Positions 9,495-18,646 of a DNA stretch of 64,000 bases are shown here, piece by piece. A program made the position numbers and the translations under genes. The notes beneath the pieces were generated by a model, which worked only from the letters and a program-made list of their open reading frames with translations, had not been told where the DNA came from and made no database searches. The DNA comes from Verrucomicrobiota bacterium (GTDB taxonomy: Bacteria > Verrucomicrobiota > Verrucomicrobiia > Verrucomicrobiales > DEV007): NCBI GenBank assembly GCA_020630975.1, contig JAHDID010000002.1, positions 186,001 to 250,000 on the forward strand, read 5' to 3'. Within the stretch, counting starts at the first letter, position 1; each line of letters begins with the position of its first letter.

Positions 9495-10274
9495 ATGGAC
9501 CTCACCTTTCTAGCCTTATCGACAGCGATGTTCGTCGCCGGAGTGGTTTACTCTGTGCTGATGCTGCGCCGTGGTGGGGATAGCACGCCCGGTTGGGGGA
9601 ATTTGATCATCATTGGCATTGGATTTCTCTTCCAGTGCGGCTTCCTGAGCGAGAGAGGCCAGTTGCATGGGCGCTGCCCGATCATGAATGGGGCTGAGGT
9701 GCTGGTCTTTGTGGCGTGGAGTCTGGCGATCATGTACTTCGTGCTGGGCCGAGCGTTTCGACTGTCGCTGGTGGGGGCCTTCACAGCGCCGATCCTAGCC
9801 ACTCTCAGCCTAGGGGCGCTGGCTTTGAGTCTGATGATCCCTGCGCAGGCAAAGGTGGCCGACGCGATCGATCCTTGGCTGGAGATGCACGCGGCTATGT
9901 CGCTATTGGCCTATGGAGCGTTTGGTTTCGCCGCGATCGCAGCCATCATGTATCTGGTGCAGAATCATTTGCTGAAAAGTGGCAAGCCTGGCTCGCTCGC
10001 CTTTAAGCTGCCGCCGATCCGCTATCTGACCGATGCCCTAGTTCGGCTCCTCGCCATCGGGCTGCTGCTGCTCACTGTTGGCGTGGTATCGGCCTTATTT
10101 AGGGAAAAGATGCCTGATGTCTATCATCTGATTATCTTCGGTATGGTGTGGATTGCCTACGCCGTGCTGCTCGTTTATTTCTTCTGGCGCCGCCCGTCGG
10201 TGCGCTGGCTAGCGTTAGGTGCACTTATCGCTTTCGCACTGGCTTTGATCACTCTCACTGCTATACAGAACTAG
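9495..10274 (+). CDS. CcsA/HemX-like cytochrome c assembly membrane protein
   Basis: Multi-pass protein with DPWLEMHAAMSLLAYGAFGFAAIAAIMYL; directly upstream of hemA. Start set to the internal Met at MDLTF. Confidence 0.75.
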   Translation: MDLTFLALSTAMFVAGVVYSVLMLRRGGDSTPGWGNLIIIGIGFLFQCGFLSERGQLHGRCPIMNGAEVLVFVAWSLAIMYFVLGRAFRLSLVGAFTAPILATLSLGALALSLMIPAQAKVADAIDPWLEMHAAMSLLAYGAFGFAAIAAIMYLVQNHLLKSGKPGSLAFKLPPIRYLTDALVRLLAIGLLLLTVGVVSALFREKMPDVYHLIIFGMVWIAYAVLLVYFFWRRPSVRWLALGALIAFALALITLTAIQN

Positions 10275-10312
10275 GAAAATTCCGTTTTCTACTTTCTCTT
10301 CTTCCTTATTTG

Positions 10313-11401
10313 ATGTCGATATTCTGCATAGGCCTAAATCATAAAACTGCCCCGGTGGAGATCCGGGAGCGGTTGGCTTTTGCCGAGTCGCAGCTGCCTG
10401 AGCAGCTCGAGCAGATCGGTGAGCTGCCCGCAGTGGCTGAGGTGGTCATCCTATCCACCTGCAATCGGGTGGAGATCTACGGCGCTGCGGTAGAGTCGCC
10501 TGCTGCAGCATTGAGCGAGGTGCAGGCTTACTTGGTCGATCACTTCGATATCGCGGATGAGGCGGTGGAGTTTTATCAGCAGGAGGGCGAGGCAGCGGCT
10601 CACCATTTGTTCGAGGTGGCCAGTGGGCTCGACTCGATGGTGCTAGGCGAGACCGAGATCTTTGGTCAGGTGAAAAAGGCCTATTCCACAGCCCACCAGA
10701 GCGGCGCGACAGGGCGTGCTACGAATAAGCTGTTTCAGCAGAGTTTCACCATCGGCAAGCTGGTCCGGTCGAATTCCGCGATCCAGCATGGCTCGACCTC
10801 TATCGGCTCGGTAGCGGTAGATCTGGCAGAAAAGATCTTTGGCGACCTAAAGGGCAGCAGCGTGATGATCGTCGGCGCAGGCGAGATGAGCCGCACCACC
10901 GCGCAGAGCATGGTGTCGCGCGGAGCTAGCAGCATCATCGTGTCGAACCGGAGCTACGACAAGGCTGTCGAGCTGGCAGAGGAACTAGACGGTGAGGCGC
11001 TGAGATTCGATGATTGGGAAAAGGCCCTGCGCAAAGTCGACATCCTCATCAGCTCCACCTCGGCCCCGCATCCGATCATCACCCGAGAGAATCTCGAGCC
11101 CCACATGCGTCGCCGTCGCGGCAGACCGCTTTTCCTGATCGATATCGCCGTACCGCGCGACATCGCCGACGACGTGCGCCAGCTAGACGATGCCTTTCCC
11201 TACAATATCGACCAACTCTCCGAGATCGCCGAAGCCGGTAAATCCAAGCGGCTCGAGCAGATCGCCGTGTGCCGTGAGTTGATCGCTGGGCACGTGGGCG
11301 AGAAGGGGATCGATGCGCTGGCGCAGTCGAGCTGTAGCCACCAGTCTCCACGGCAGAATTCATCAACATCGTCTCGTCAATTACCTAGCAAGTCATCATG
11401 A
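10313..11401 (+). CDS. hemA: Glutamyl-tRNA reductase
   Basis: MSIFCIGLNHKTAPVEIRERLAF, VVILSTCNRVEIYG, MVLGETEIFGQVKKAY. Start refined within ORF 10148-11401. Confidence 0.9.
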   Translation: MSIFCIGLNHKTAPVEIRERLAFAESQLPEQLEQIGELPAVAEVVILSTCNRVEIYGAAVESPAAALSEVQAYLVDHFDIADEAVEFYQQEGEAAAHHLFEVASGLDSMVLGETEIFGQVKKAYSTAHQSGATGRATNKLFQQSFTIGKLVRSNSAIQHGSTSIGSVAVDLAEKIFGDLKGSSVMIVGAGEMSRTTAQSMVSRGASSIIVSNRSYDKAVELAEELDGEALRFDDWEKALRKVDILISSTSAPHPIITRENLEPHMRRRRGRPLFLIDIAVPRDIADDVRQLDDAFPYNIDQLSEIAEAGKSKRLEQIAVCRELIAGHVGEKGIDALAQSSCSHQSPRQNSSTSSRQLPSKSS

Positions 11402-12432
11402 GCAGCACCACCACACCACTCATCCTAGGCACACGAGGTAGCGACCTCGCTATGATGCAGGCCCACATGACTCGCGACGCTCTGCTCGAGCGGGGTATCG
11501 CCTGCGAGATACAGGTCATCCAGACGATCGGCGACAAGCGGCCGGATCTGAAGCTCAGCGAGTTTAGCCAGCAGCTGGATGGCGTGCATGACAAAGGGGT
11601 TTTCACCAAAGAGCTCGAGGAGGCGCTACTGGCCGGTGATATCGACTTCGCCGTCCATAGTCTGAAAGATGTGCCCACCGAGCTGGGAGACTCATTCGAG
11701 ATCTGTGCCACGCTGCCGCGCGCGCCGATCTCCGACATCCTGCTGATGAGCGATCAGCAGCTAGCAGCCGATCTCGCGACGGAATTCAATAGGGTACAGT
11801 CTGGACTCAACAGGGTACAAAAAAAATTCAATAGGGTACAATGCCCCATCCTCGATGGGAAAACGGTAGCGACCAGCTCCGTGCGCCGAGCGGCACAGCT
11901 GCAGTGGGTTTTCCCCGGTGTCATCACCACCGATATCCGCGGCAATGTGCCGACCCGCATCCGCAAGCTCATCGAAAACGACGAGTGGGATGGCACCATC
12001 CTCGCCCGCGCAGGTCTACAGCGGCTCGGCATCTACGAGCCGGGCGAGCCAGTGATCGAGCTGGAGGGCCAGATCGTCTACGTGCAGGAGTTGCCAGCTC
12101 ATGTCTTTCATCCCGCCGCATCGCAGGGTGCAGTGGCCATGGAGGTGCTGACCAGTAATGACTGGGCCAAAGAAGCCCTCGCTCAGATCAACCACTCCGA
12201 GACCTTTGCTCAAGCCACAGCCGAGCGCTCCTTTCTGGCAGCGCTACAGGCCGGCTGTCAGACACCAGTCGGCGTGTGCACCGAGCTATCCGACGATGGC
12301 CAGCGGCTAGAGATCGATGCTGTCGTTTTCTCAGAAGAGGATCTGTCAGCCGCCCCGAGATTCGCCAAAGCGACGGTGGATATCGAGGAGGCCGAGACCG
12401 CTGGACAGCTATTGCTGGAGGCTTTGGATTAA
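11398..12432 (+). CDS. hemC: Hydroxymethylbilane synthase (porphobilinogen deaminase) carrying a repeat-encoded insertion
   Basis: LGTRGSDLAMMQA, HSLKDVPTEL, TSSVRRAAQL, DIRGNVPTRIRKL, LQAGCQTPVGV; overlaps the hemA stop. Confidence 0.92.
   Translation: MSSTTTPLILGTRGSDLAMMQAHMTRDALLERGIACEIQVIQTIGDKRPDLKLSEFSQQLDGVHDKGVFTKELEEALLAGDIDFAVHSLKDVPTELGDSFEICATLPRAPISDILLMSDQQLAADLATEFNRVQSGLNRVQKKFNRVQCPILDGKTVATSSVRRAAQLQWVFPGVITTDIRGNVPTRIRKLIENDEWDGTILARAGLQRLGIYEPGEPVIELEGQIVYVQELPAHVFHPAASQGAVAMEVLTSNDWAKEALAQINHSETFAQATAERSFLAALQAGCQTPVGVCTELSDDGQRLEIDAVVFSEEDLSAAPRFAKATVDIEEAETAGQLLLEALD
11785..11842 (+). repeat. Three copies of the 21-bp-period repeat (core TTCAATAGGGTACAAT) inside hemC
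   Basis: Units start at 11785, 11806 and 11827; encode FNRVQSG-LNRVQKK-FNRVQ. Confidence 0.9.
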
Positions 12433-12450
12433 GATTAAGAAGATAATACT

Positions 12451-12479
12451 ATAGGTCGCATAGGTCCTATGCGACCTAT
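12451..12479. repeat. Palindrome ATAGGTCGCATAGG-T-CCTATGCGACCTAT between convergent genes
   Basis: Perfect 14-bp arms with a 1-nt centre. Confidence 0.85.
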
Positions 12480-12503
12480 CACGAAGGCCAAGCCGGAATC
12501 CAC

Positions 12504-13928
12504 TCAATCCAATCCCGGTATCTCCTTACCATGAGGATCCAGCCCGGTCTCGACTAGGGATGCCTCCATCTCCTTGACGATCTCGTCACCTAGGATGTGC
12601 TCGATCTTTTCAGCGTCGTCGTGCACGTGGTCCGGGGCGATGTTGGCTTTATTAGTCAAGTAGAGCTCCCACAGGCGGTGATTGCGCACGATCTCTTTGG
12701 CACGGGTCAGGCCGGCTTCTTCGAACTTCAGTCGGCTGCCTTCTCGATCCCAGCGGATGAGTTGGCTTTTGTCGAGGAGCGAGATCTCGCGTAGCACTTC
12801 TTCCTGGCGTTTTTTGCGCTGCCCGATCAGCTCGCCCACACCAACCCACTCCTGCTGAAAGTCGCCGCCCTCCTGCAGGTGGTAGATGGCCTTCAGTACA
12901 TTCTCGCGGCGGATTTGTTGCGCCTGTTTGCGGCGGGCCCACCACCTAGCGATGCGCCCGTGACGCGGAGCTGCGACAAAGGCGATGGAAAAGACCGTCG
13001 CTGCGGTGAGCACGATGAATGGCCCAGTCGGCAGGCGTGGTCCGAGAAACGAGATAAACACCCCCACAGTCGATACCACCATGCCGATGATGACCGATAG
13101 CCACACCAGTATGTGCAGCCGGTCGGTCAACAGGTAGGCCGTAGCCGCTGGGATGACGAGCATGGCCGATACCAGCACCACACCCACTGCCTGCAACGCC
13201 GCGACTACCGCCCAGGATAGTAGTAGCATGAGCAGATAGTGGAAAGTGCGCTCGGGAATGCCAATCGATTTGGCAAATGTGGCATCAAAGCTGATCACCT
13301 TTAGCTGGCCAAAAAACAGCACAAAGATCACAATGGATAGGCCAGTGATCGAAGTGATCAGGTAGAGATCGATCTCGGTCATAGCGGCGGCTTTGCCGAA
13401 TAGAAAAGATTTGAGTCCTGCCGCGTCGCCCGGTAGTCGATTTTGCACCACAGACACCAAGACGATACCGACAGCGTAAAAACCGCCCAGCACAATACCG
13501 AGAGCGGTGTCTCGCTTCAGATGAGTCGTCTGCTGGATCAGGCTCACAACGAAAGAGCCGATGACTCCGGCGATGACTGCGCCGATGAAAAGGTGGATCG
13601 GCGATTTCTCCATCGCCCACAGGTAGCCCAGAGCGATACCCGGCAGTACCGCATGAGCCAGAGTATCCCCAGCCAGCGCAAACTGCCGCACCACGATGAT
13701 CGAGCCCAGTAGCCCACAGCACACACCCAGTAGCAGGCAGCCCAGCAGCGCGATCCGCACTGTCTGATCGCGCAGCGATAGGATGCGCTGCGCCTGCTCC
13801 AGCAGCGACTGATCGACCACATCGGAAATGTGAGCCGCCAGTGCAGCAGCTGGAAGATTCAGCACCGCAAAAATGGCGATGATCAACCAAGGGAAATAGC
13901 GGCTGATAGGACTGGAGATAGCGGGCAT
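12504..13928 (-). CDS. Metal (Mn/Zn/Fe) ABC transporter permease fused to a DtxR-like regulator domain
   Basis: ABC-3 permease (LLGCLLLGVCCGLLGSIIVVRQFALAGDTLAHAVLPGIALGY), then a C-terminal winged helix and dimerization segment (ENVLKAIYHL...RNHRLWELYLTNKANIAPDHVHDDAEKIEHIL). Confidence 0.9.
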   Translation of the reverse strand: MPAISSPISRYFPWLIIAIFAVLNLPAAALAAHISDVVDQSLLEQAQRILSLRDQTVRIALLGCLLLGVCCGLLGSIIVVRQFALAGDTLAHAVLPGIALGYLWAMEKSPIHLFIGAVIAGVIGSFVVSLIQQTTHLKRDTALGIVLGGFYAVGIVLVSVVQNRLPGDAAGLKSFLFGKAAAMTEIDLYLITSITGLSIVIFVLFFGQLKVISFDATFAKSIGIPERTFHYLLMLLLSWAVVAALQAVGVVLVSAMLVIPAATAYLLTDRLHILVWLSVIIGMVVSTVGVFISFLGPRLPTGPFIVLTAATVFSIAFVAAPRHGRIARWWARRKQAQQIRRENVLKAIYHLQEGGDFQQEWVGVGELIGQRKKRQEEVLREISLLDKSQLIRWDREGSRLKFEEAGLTRAKEIVRNHRLWELYLTNKANIAPDHVHDDAEKIEHILGDEIVKEMEASLVETGLDPHGKEIPGLD

Positions 13929-14008
13929 GGAGTTGTCAGGATTTAGATAGAGGCGTGAGATGCTAAACTCAACCTCCCAATTTTAGAACAAATTACCATG
14001 CTATAATA

Positions 14009-15022
14009 TCAAGCTTGCAGGCCGAGCAGATTGTGGCGATGGCGAAAGGTCTGGATGGCGATGAATAGGAGTAGCGCGCACCAGATGGGCGGGAGGATGA
14101 GTAGATCTATGCTGATGTTGCCGCCGGCTGGGAGGTTGAGGTAGATGAACAGACTGAAGACGGAGATGCCAGCGATGGTACACATCCACTTTCGTTTGAA
14201 TAGGAATGCGGTAGCGACAAACCCGACCACTAGAAAGCCTATCTGCAGGTAAAAAGCTATCATGTAGGCGGTATCGGATAGCGGCTCACTGCCGTAGGCT
14301 TCGCCGAGCTGGGCATACTGCAGCACCTGCCAGCCGATCCACATGATGCCTAGATCGATGATGAGGTGGCTCACCCAGGCACCCCACAGACTGCGGCTAC
14401 CGTGGTAGATCAGGCTCCAGACAGCTCCGCCAATGCCGACACAGGCACCTAGGAATACCGCTGTGCTCAGAGGGACGAACTGGCTGAGGACTACGATATG
14501 GTGCAGCGAAAAGCCAATGGCTGCAAAGAGGTGGGCCAGTCGGGGCGAGCAGATTTTGCGTAGCTGACCAAAGCCAAACCAGCGCCAGTAGAATTCCTCA
14601 AAGGCTGCATTGAAGAACGAGATAAAGATCGCGAGTAGCCAGAAGTAGCGGACCACTCCAAAGGACTCCAGGTGGCTGAAGATATTGTCAGCATTATCCC
14701 GTAGTATCACTCCCAAGACAGTCAGGTCGTAGAGCGCATACATCACCGTGATGGTGATCAGTCCAAAGAGGATGCCGCCCTGGATGGAGGCGAAGTGCTG
14801 CTTCATCGGGCGATCGGGGTCGGTATCTCGGAACCGCTCGCGCAGGCACAGACGGATGGCGATGACCGGCCAGACTAGCATGAAGACTTTGGTGAAGCTG
14901 TAGATACCTTTGGCCAGCGGTGTGCCGGGCAGCCAGACAAAATAGATCACCGATGCGATGGCTGGTAGTAGCAGCGCGATCAGCACCACCAGTAGTCGAG
15001 TCTTAGTCTTCTTTTCTTGCAT
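14009..15022 (-). CDS. CPBP family intramembrane metalloprotease-like protein
   Basis: Multi-pass; FNAAFEEFYWRWFGFG (EExxxR motif) and later GFSLHHIVV. Confidence 0.75.
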   Translation of the reverse strand: MQEKKTKTRLLVVLIALLLPAIASVIYFVWLPGTPLAKGIYSFTKVFMLVWPVIAIRLCLRERFRDTDPDRPMKQHFASIQGGILFGLITITVMYALYDLTVLGVILRDNADNIFSHLESFGVVRYFWLLAIFISFFNAAFEEFYWRWFGFGQLRKICSPRLAHLFAAIGFSLHHIVVLSQFVPLSTAVFLGACVGIGGAVWSLIYHGSRSLWGAWVSHLIIDLGIMWIGWQVLQYAQLGEAYGSEPLSDTAYMIAFYLQIGFLVVGFVATAFLFKRKWMCTIAGISVFSLFIYLNLPAGGNISIDLLILPPIWCALLLFIAIQTFRHRHNLLGLQA

Positions 15023-15210
15023 GCTGTAGTCTGCGGCATATCACAGGATCGGAGAAATCCATAAAATCGATGTGAGCATCGATATGGTCGATGGTAGGCT
15101 CATAATTCTGCTATAGGGCTTATATGTCATATAGGGCCTATAAGGCTGACCTTACGTAGGATCAGCTTTTAGCTGATCGACTTCCCTCCTGCAAGGCCGC
15201 GACGACTCTG

Positions 15211-16299
15211 CTAAAGCTTGGCCACCAGCTCTGCTACCACTTCGGGATACATCACTAGCTCGGCATCGTTGATGCGGGCTTTCACAGCGGCCACGGTATC
15301 GTCTGGGTGGATTGGCACTTTCGATTGGCGGATGATCTCGCCGGTATCGATACCGGAGTCGACGTAGTGGACGGTGCAGCCGGTCTCGGTAGCGCCGGCG
15401 TCTACAGCCTGCTGCCAGGCATCTACGCCTGGAAAAAGAGGTAGTAGCGAAGGGTGGATATTCAGGATGCGGCCCTCGAAGGTACTCAAAATAGGGCCGC
15501 GCACGATGCGCATGAAGCCGCACAGGCAGATCAGGTCGACGCGGGCAGCCTTTAGCTTGTCGGTGTATTCTTTGCAGGCGGCATCGGTCAGGCGACCGCG
15601 CTTCTCGGTGCCGGGCTCGATGTGGATAGCGGGTAGGCCCTGCTCTTTGGCATAGGTCAGCACGCCGCAGTCGGCGACATCCGAGGCAACTAGGGCGATC
15701 TCGGCATCGATCTGGCCGCTCTGCACAGCCTCGATGATGGCGCGGCTATTCGAGCCGGTGCCGGATCCGAGTAGGGCGATGCGGGGTTTGTTTCCGCTGG
15801 CGGTGGAATCGTCGCTCATGGCTTGTCGAGAGAGAGTGGCGCTGGTCGAGCGACCGGCGACTAGAGAGAGGATGCGGATCTCGGTGCCGAGCCGTTCCAT
15901 CAGCTCGCGCTCCTCGTCGATCAGGCTATCGGCGGTGTAGTCGCCGCCTTTGGTGTAAATATGGGGCTGGATGGCCTCGATGGTGGCGGTGGCGCGTTTT
16001 TCGCCAAAAACCACCACTCGATCGACAGCCTCCAGAGCGCAGAGGATCTCGGCGCGATCTTGCTCGGTGTAGACGGGGCGGCCCGGGCCTTTCAGCTCGG
16101 TGACCGACTCGTCGGAATTGATGGCTACCACCAGGGCATCGCCCAGAGCACGGGCTTCCTTTAGGTAGCGCACATGCCCAGCATGCAGCAGGTCGAAGAC
16201 GCCATTGGTCAGGACCAGTTTTTGGCCCTGCGCCTCTAGCTGCTCACGCCACTCAGCGACCTCGGCGAGGCTGCTGCGGTAGTCGACCTCTGCGGACAT
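15211..16299 (-). CDS. Fused RfaE2-like heptose-1-phosphate adenylyltransferase and PurN phosphoribosylglycinamide formyltransferase
   Basis: N-terminus LVLTNGVFDLLHAGHVRYLKEA; C-terminus RIALLGSGTGSNSRAII...CGFMRIV...ILNIHPSLLPLFPG. Confidence 0.88.
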   Translation of the reverse strand: MSAEVDYRSSLAEVAEWREQLEAQGQKLVLTNGVFDLLHAGHVRYLKEARALGDALVVAINSDESVTELKGPGRPVYTEQDRAEILCALEAVDRVVVFGEKRATATIEAIQPHIYTKGGDYTADSLIDEERELMERLGTEIRILSLVAGRSTSATLSRQAMSDDSTASGNKPRIALLGSGTGSNSRAIIEAVQSGQIDAEIALVASDVADCGVLTYAKEQGLPAIHIEPGTEKRGRLTDAACKEYTDKLKAARVDLICLCGFMRIVRGPILSTFEGRILNIHPSLLPLFPGVDAWQQAVDAGATETGCTVHYVDSGIDTGEIIRQSKVPIHPDDTVAAVKARINDAELVMYPEVVAELVAKL

Positions 16300-16308
16300 T
16301 GCTGGGAT

Positions 16309-16803
16309 TTACTTGAGCTCGCCGAGCTTGGCTTTGATCGCCTCGAAGTTTGGCAGATCGTGTGGATCATCACTGCTCTCGGAGTACTGGATGACGCCCT
16401 CGCTATCGACGATGAAAGCTGAGCGCTTTGGCACCCCGCCCATGGTCAGGTTTTTCTCGGGTAGAAAGCTGTCGTATGCCACGTCGTAGGCCTTGGCCAC
16501 GTCGTGCTCGTAGTCGCTGAGTAGAGACAGTTTGATGCCCTCTTTCTCCGCCCACTGTGCCTGAGCAAATGGGCTATCGCCAGAGATGCCGTAGACCTTA
16601 GCATTGAGTCCCTCATAGTCGCTCAGCTCACTAGTGATCGAGCAAAACTCCTCGGTGCAGACGCCAGTGAAGGCCATCGGCACGAACAGTAGCAGGATGC
16701 TACCGCTGCCAGTTTGCTCGCTCAGGGTTACTAGCTCTGGGCCTTCTGCGCCGAGAGTCGTGAGTGTGAAGTCAGGTGCTTTGTCGCCTACGGATAGTGC
16801 CAT
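16309..16803 (-). CDS. Peroxiredoxin (AhpC/TSA family)
   Basis: VGDKAPDFTLTTLG, FVPMAFTGVCTEEFCSI. Confidence 0.9.
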   Translation of the reverse strand: MALSVGDKAPDFTLTTLGAEGPELVTLSEQTGSGSILLLFVPMAFTGVCTEEFCSITSELSDYEGLNAKVYGISGDSPFAQAQWAEKEGIKLSLLSDYEHDVAKAYDVAYDSFLPEKNLTMGGVPKRSAFIVDSEGVIQYSESSDDPHDLPNFEAIKAKLGELK

Positions 16804-16874
16804 GGTATTCTTTACGGTTAGTTGAAATTTAACGGACGCGGCAGTATAGGAGCGGACGGTACGCGGTCAAGACC

Positions 16875-17540
16875 GTGTTTGCCTTCAGACATCACCTCAA
16901 ACTCATCAGATCCATGTCCGACGACGCTGTGCCCAATCTCGATCCTCTCTCCCTGCGACTGGCCGCTGCCAATGCGCTGATCCGCCGCCGTCGCTCGATC
17001 AAGCCCAAGGACATGTCCGACAAGCAAGTGGAGAAAGAGCACCTCGCCGCGATCCTAGAGAATGCCAACTGGGCACCGACGCATGGCATGACTCAGCCCT
17101 GGCGGTTCACTGTATTTGCCGAGGATGGCCGCCAGCGCTTGGCCGACTTTTTGCAAAAGCTCTACAAAGATCAGATGCCGGAGGACAAGTTTCGCCAAGA
17201 CAAATACGACAAATTTGGTACCCAGCCATTGCTCTCGCCCATCGTCATCGCCATCGGTATGTCGCGCCAGAAAAACGAGGCCATCCCCGAGATCGAAGAG
17301 ATCGAGGCCGTCGCCTGCGCCGTGCAGAATATCCACCTAACCGCATCCGCCCTCGGCATGGCCGGCTACTGGTCCAGCCCGCCGATCTGCTACACCGACG
17401 AGATGCGCGTGTGGCTAGGCATGCCTGATGAAAGGGATAAGTGCCTAGGCTTTTTCTACCTCGGCTGGCCGAAAGGTGAGGAATGGCCAGAGGGGAATAG
17501 AGGCGATATGGCGGAGAAAGTGACTTGGGTGGCTTCTTGA
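16875..17540 (+). CDS. Nitroreductase family protein
   Basis: RRRSIKPKDM...ENANWAPTHGMTQPWRFTVF; GYWSSPPICY. Confidence 0.88.
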   Translation: MFAFRHHLKLIRSMSDDAVPNLDPLSLRLAAANALIRRRRSIKPKDMSDKQVEKEHLAAILENANWAPTHGMTQPWRFTVFAEDGRQRLADFLQKLYKDQMPEDKFRQDKYDKFGTQPLLSPIVIAIGMSRQKNEAIPEIEEIEAVACAVQNIHLTASALGMAGYWSSPPICYTDEMRVWLGMPDERDKCLGFFYLGWPKGEEWPEGNRGDMAEKVTWVAS

Positions 17541-17725
17541 GGGTTGTTTGGAGCAATTATACAGACCATGGTAGTTAGTTGCCATTGTTTTATTATCTGC
17601 AGAAAGATTTGAAGTTTCGGAATCGAGAGAACTTCCATCGCAGAATGAATACTTAAAACTAAAGTTTTGCCGGAAACAATTGTCAAAGTGGTTGTATTTT
17701 GATTTTCTAGACCTCTTCCACGTCA

Positions 17726-18646
17726 ATGTCTTCGTCAGAAAAAGAATCTGGTCTACAAAACTTAATCCAATCACAATGGGGAGCACTATCTATTGAAAAT
17801 CGGCGCTTATTCTTGGGGCGAACAACACTTCGAGTGCTACCCACACTAGTTGACTTCCTTATTAAATTAGAGAGAGGAGAGGACGCGATAGGGCCTTGGG
17901 AGGAACCATCTGGAGCAGTTTTCCAACTTGCAGAGGTTGGGTTGCAACTTACTGAATTCCATGGTGATCGATTGATAAGAGGTGATGCGACTAGTGTTGC
18001 TATGTCTACCTTTTACGCAAACATACCTACCTCCGCTTCTGCCGATATTGCTTATGCTACCGCTACTGCTACTGCCAAAGCAGTTGGTGCAACTTCAGCC
18101 AAAGACGCCATAGAAATCGCCCGAGACACCGCAGCAGCTGCTGCTCGAAGCCTAGGTTGGAAACGAACTGAAATTGAAGAAATTATTCGAAACGATTTGA
18201 CTAAAATCCTTCAGCTGTCTAATGCAAAAGCATACAAAGAGCCTCTTATTGACCTTAATGACATCGGCCTCAGAAAATTCGATCAGTGGCTGAGTATTTC
18301 TGATCGATTCTTTGATTGGTGTGAAAGGAATCAATTAGCTAGTCTTGTGCAAATTTATGATGCGGCATTGTATGGGCGGCTAAGTCGGAGAGATGTGATT
18401 GCCTTTCTTGAACATCGCCCGCTTCCTAGTGTGATCTCGTTACCAAGCCTTCCATTGTTGCTCCATCGCGACGTCTTTGCGGGTAGTGCAGAACTGGATA
18501 TTCTTAGTCGATTGACTGATAGGATCGACAGCGTGCTGCCATTAGCTGAAGAAGAGTTGAGTCTCAGCCCTAATCCCTTGTGGCAGGCGTGGTATACTGC
18601 CCGACGAAAAGAGTCCAAGCCTAGAGGTGAAGCATGGCTGAGATAG
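17726..18646 (+). CDS. Uncharacterized protein, first gene of the SIR2/ATPase operon
   Basis: 306 aa ORF overlapping the start of the SIR2 gene by 13 nt; Ala-rich helical middle; no family recognised. Confidence 0.75.
   Translation: MSSSEKESGLQNLIQSQWGALSIENRRLFLGRTTLRVLPTLVDFLIKLERGEDAIGPWEEPSGAVFQLAEVGLQLTEFHGDRLIRGDATSVAMSTFYANIPTSASADIAYATATATAKAVGATSAKDAIEIARDTAAAAARSLGWKRTEIEEIIRNDLTKILQLSNAKAYKEPLIDLNDIGLRKFDQWLSISDRFFDWCERNQLASLVQIYDAALYGRLSRRDVIAFLEHRPLPSVISLPSLPLLLHRDVFAGSAELDILSRLTDRIDSVLPLAEEELSLSPNPLWQAWYTARRKESKPRGEAWLR

Noticed and set aside
11785-11842. CRISPR-like array
   Set aside because: Repeat core is only about 16 bp with 5-bp spacers, at most three units, and lies inside coding sequence; no cas genes in the window.
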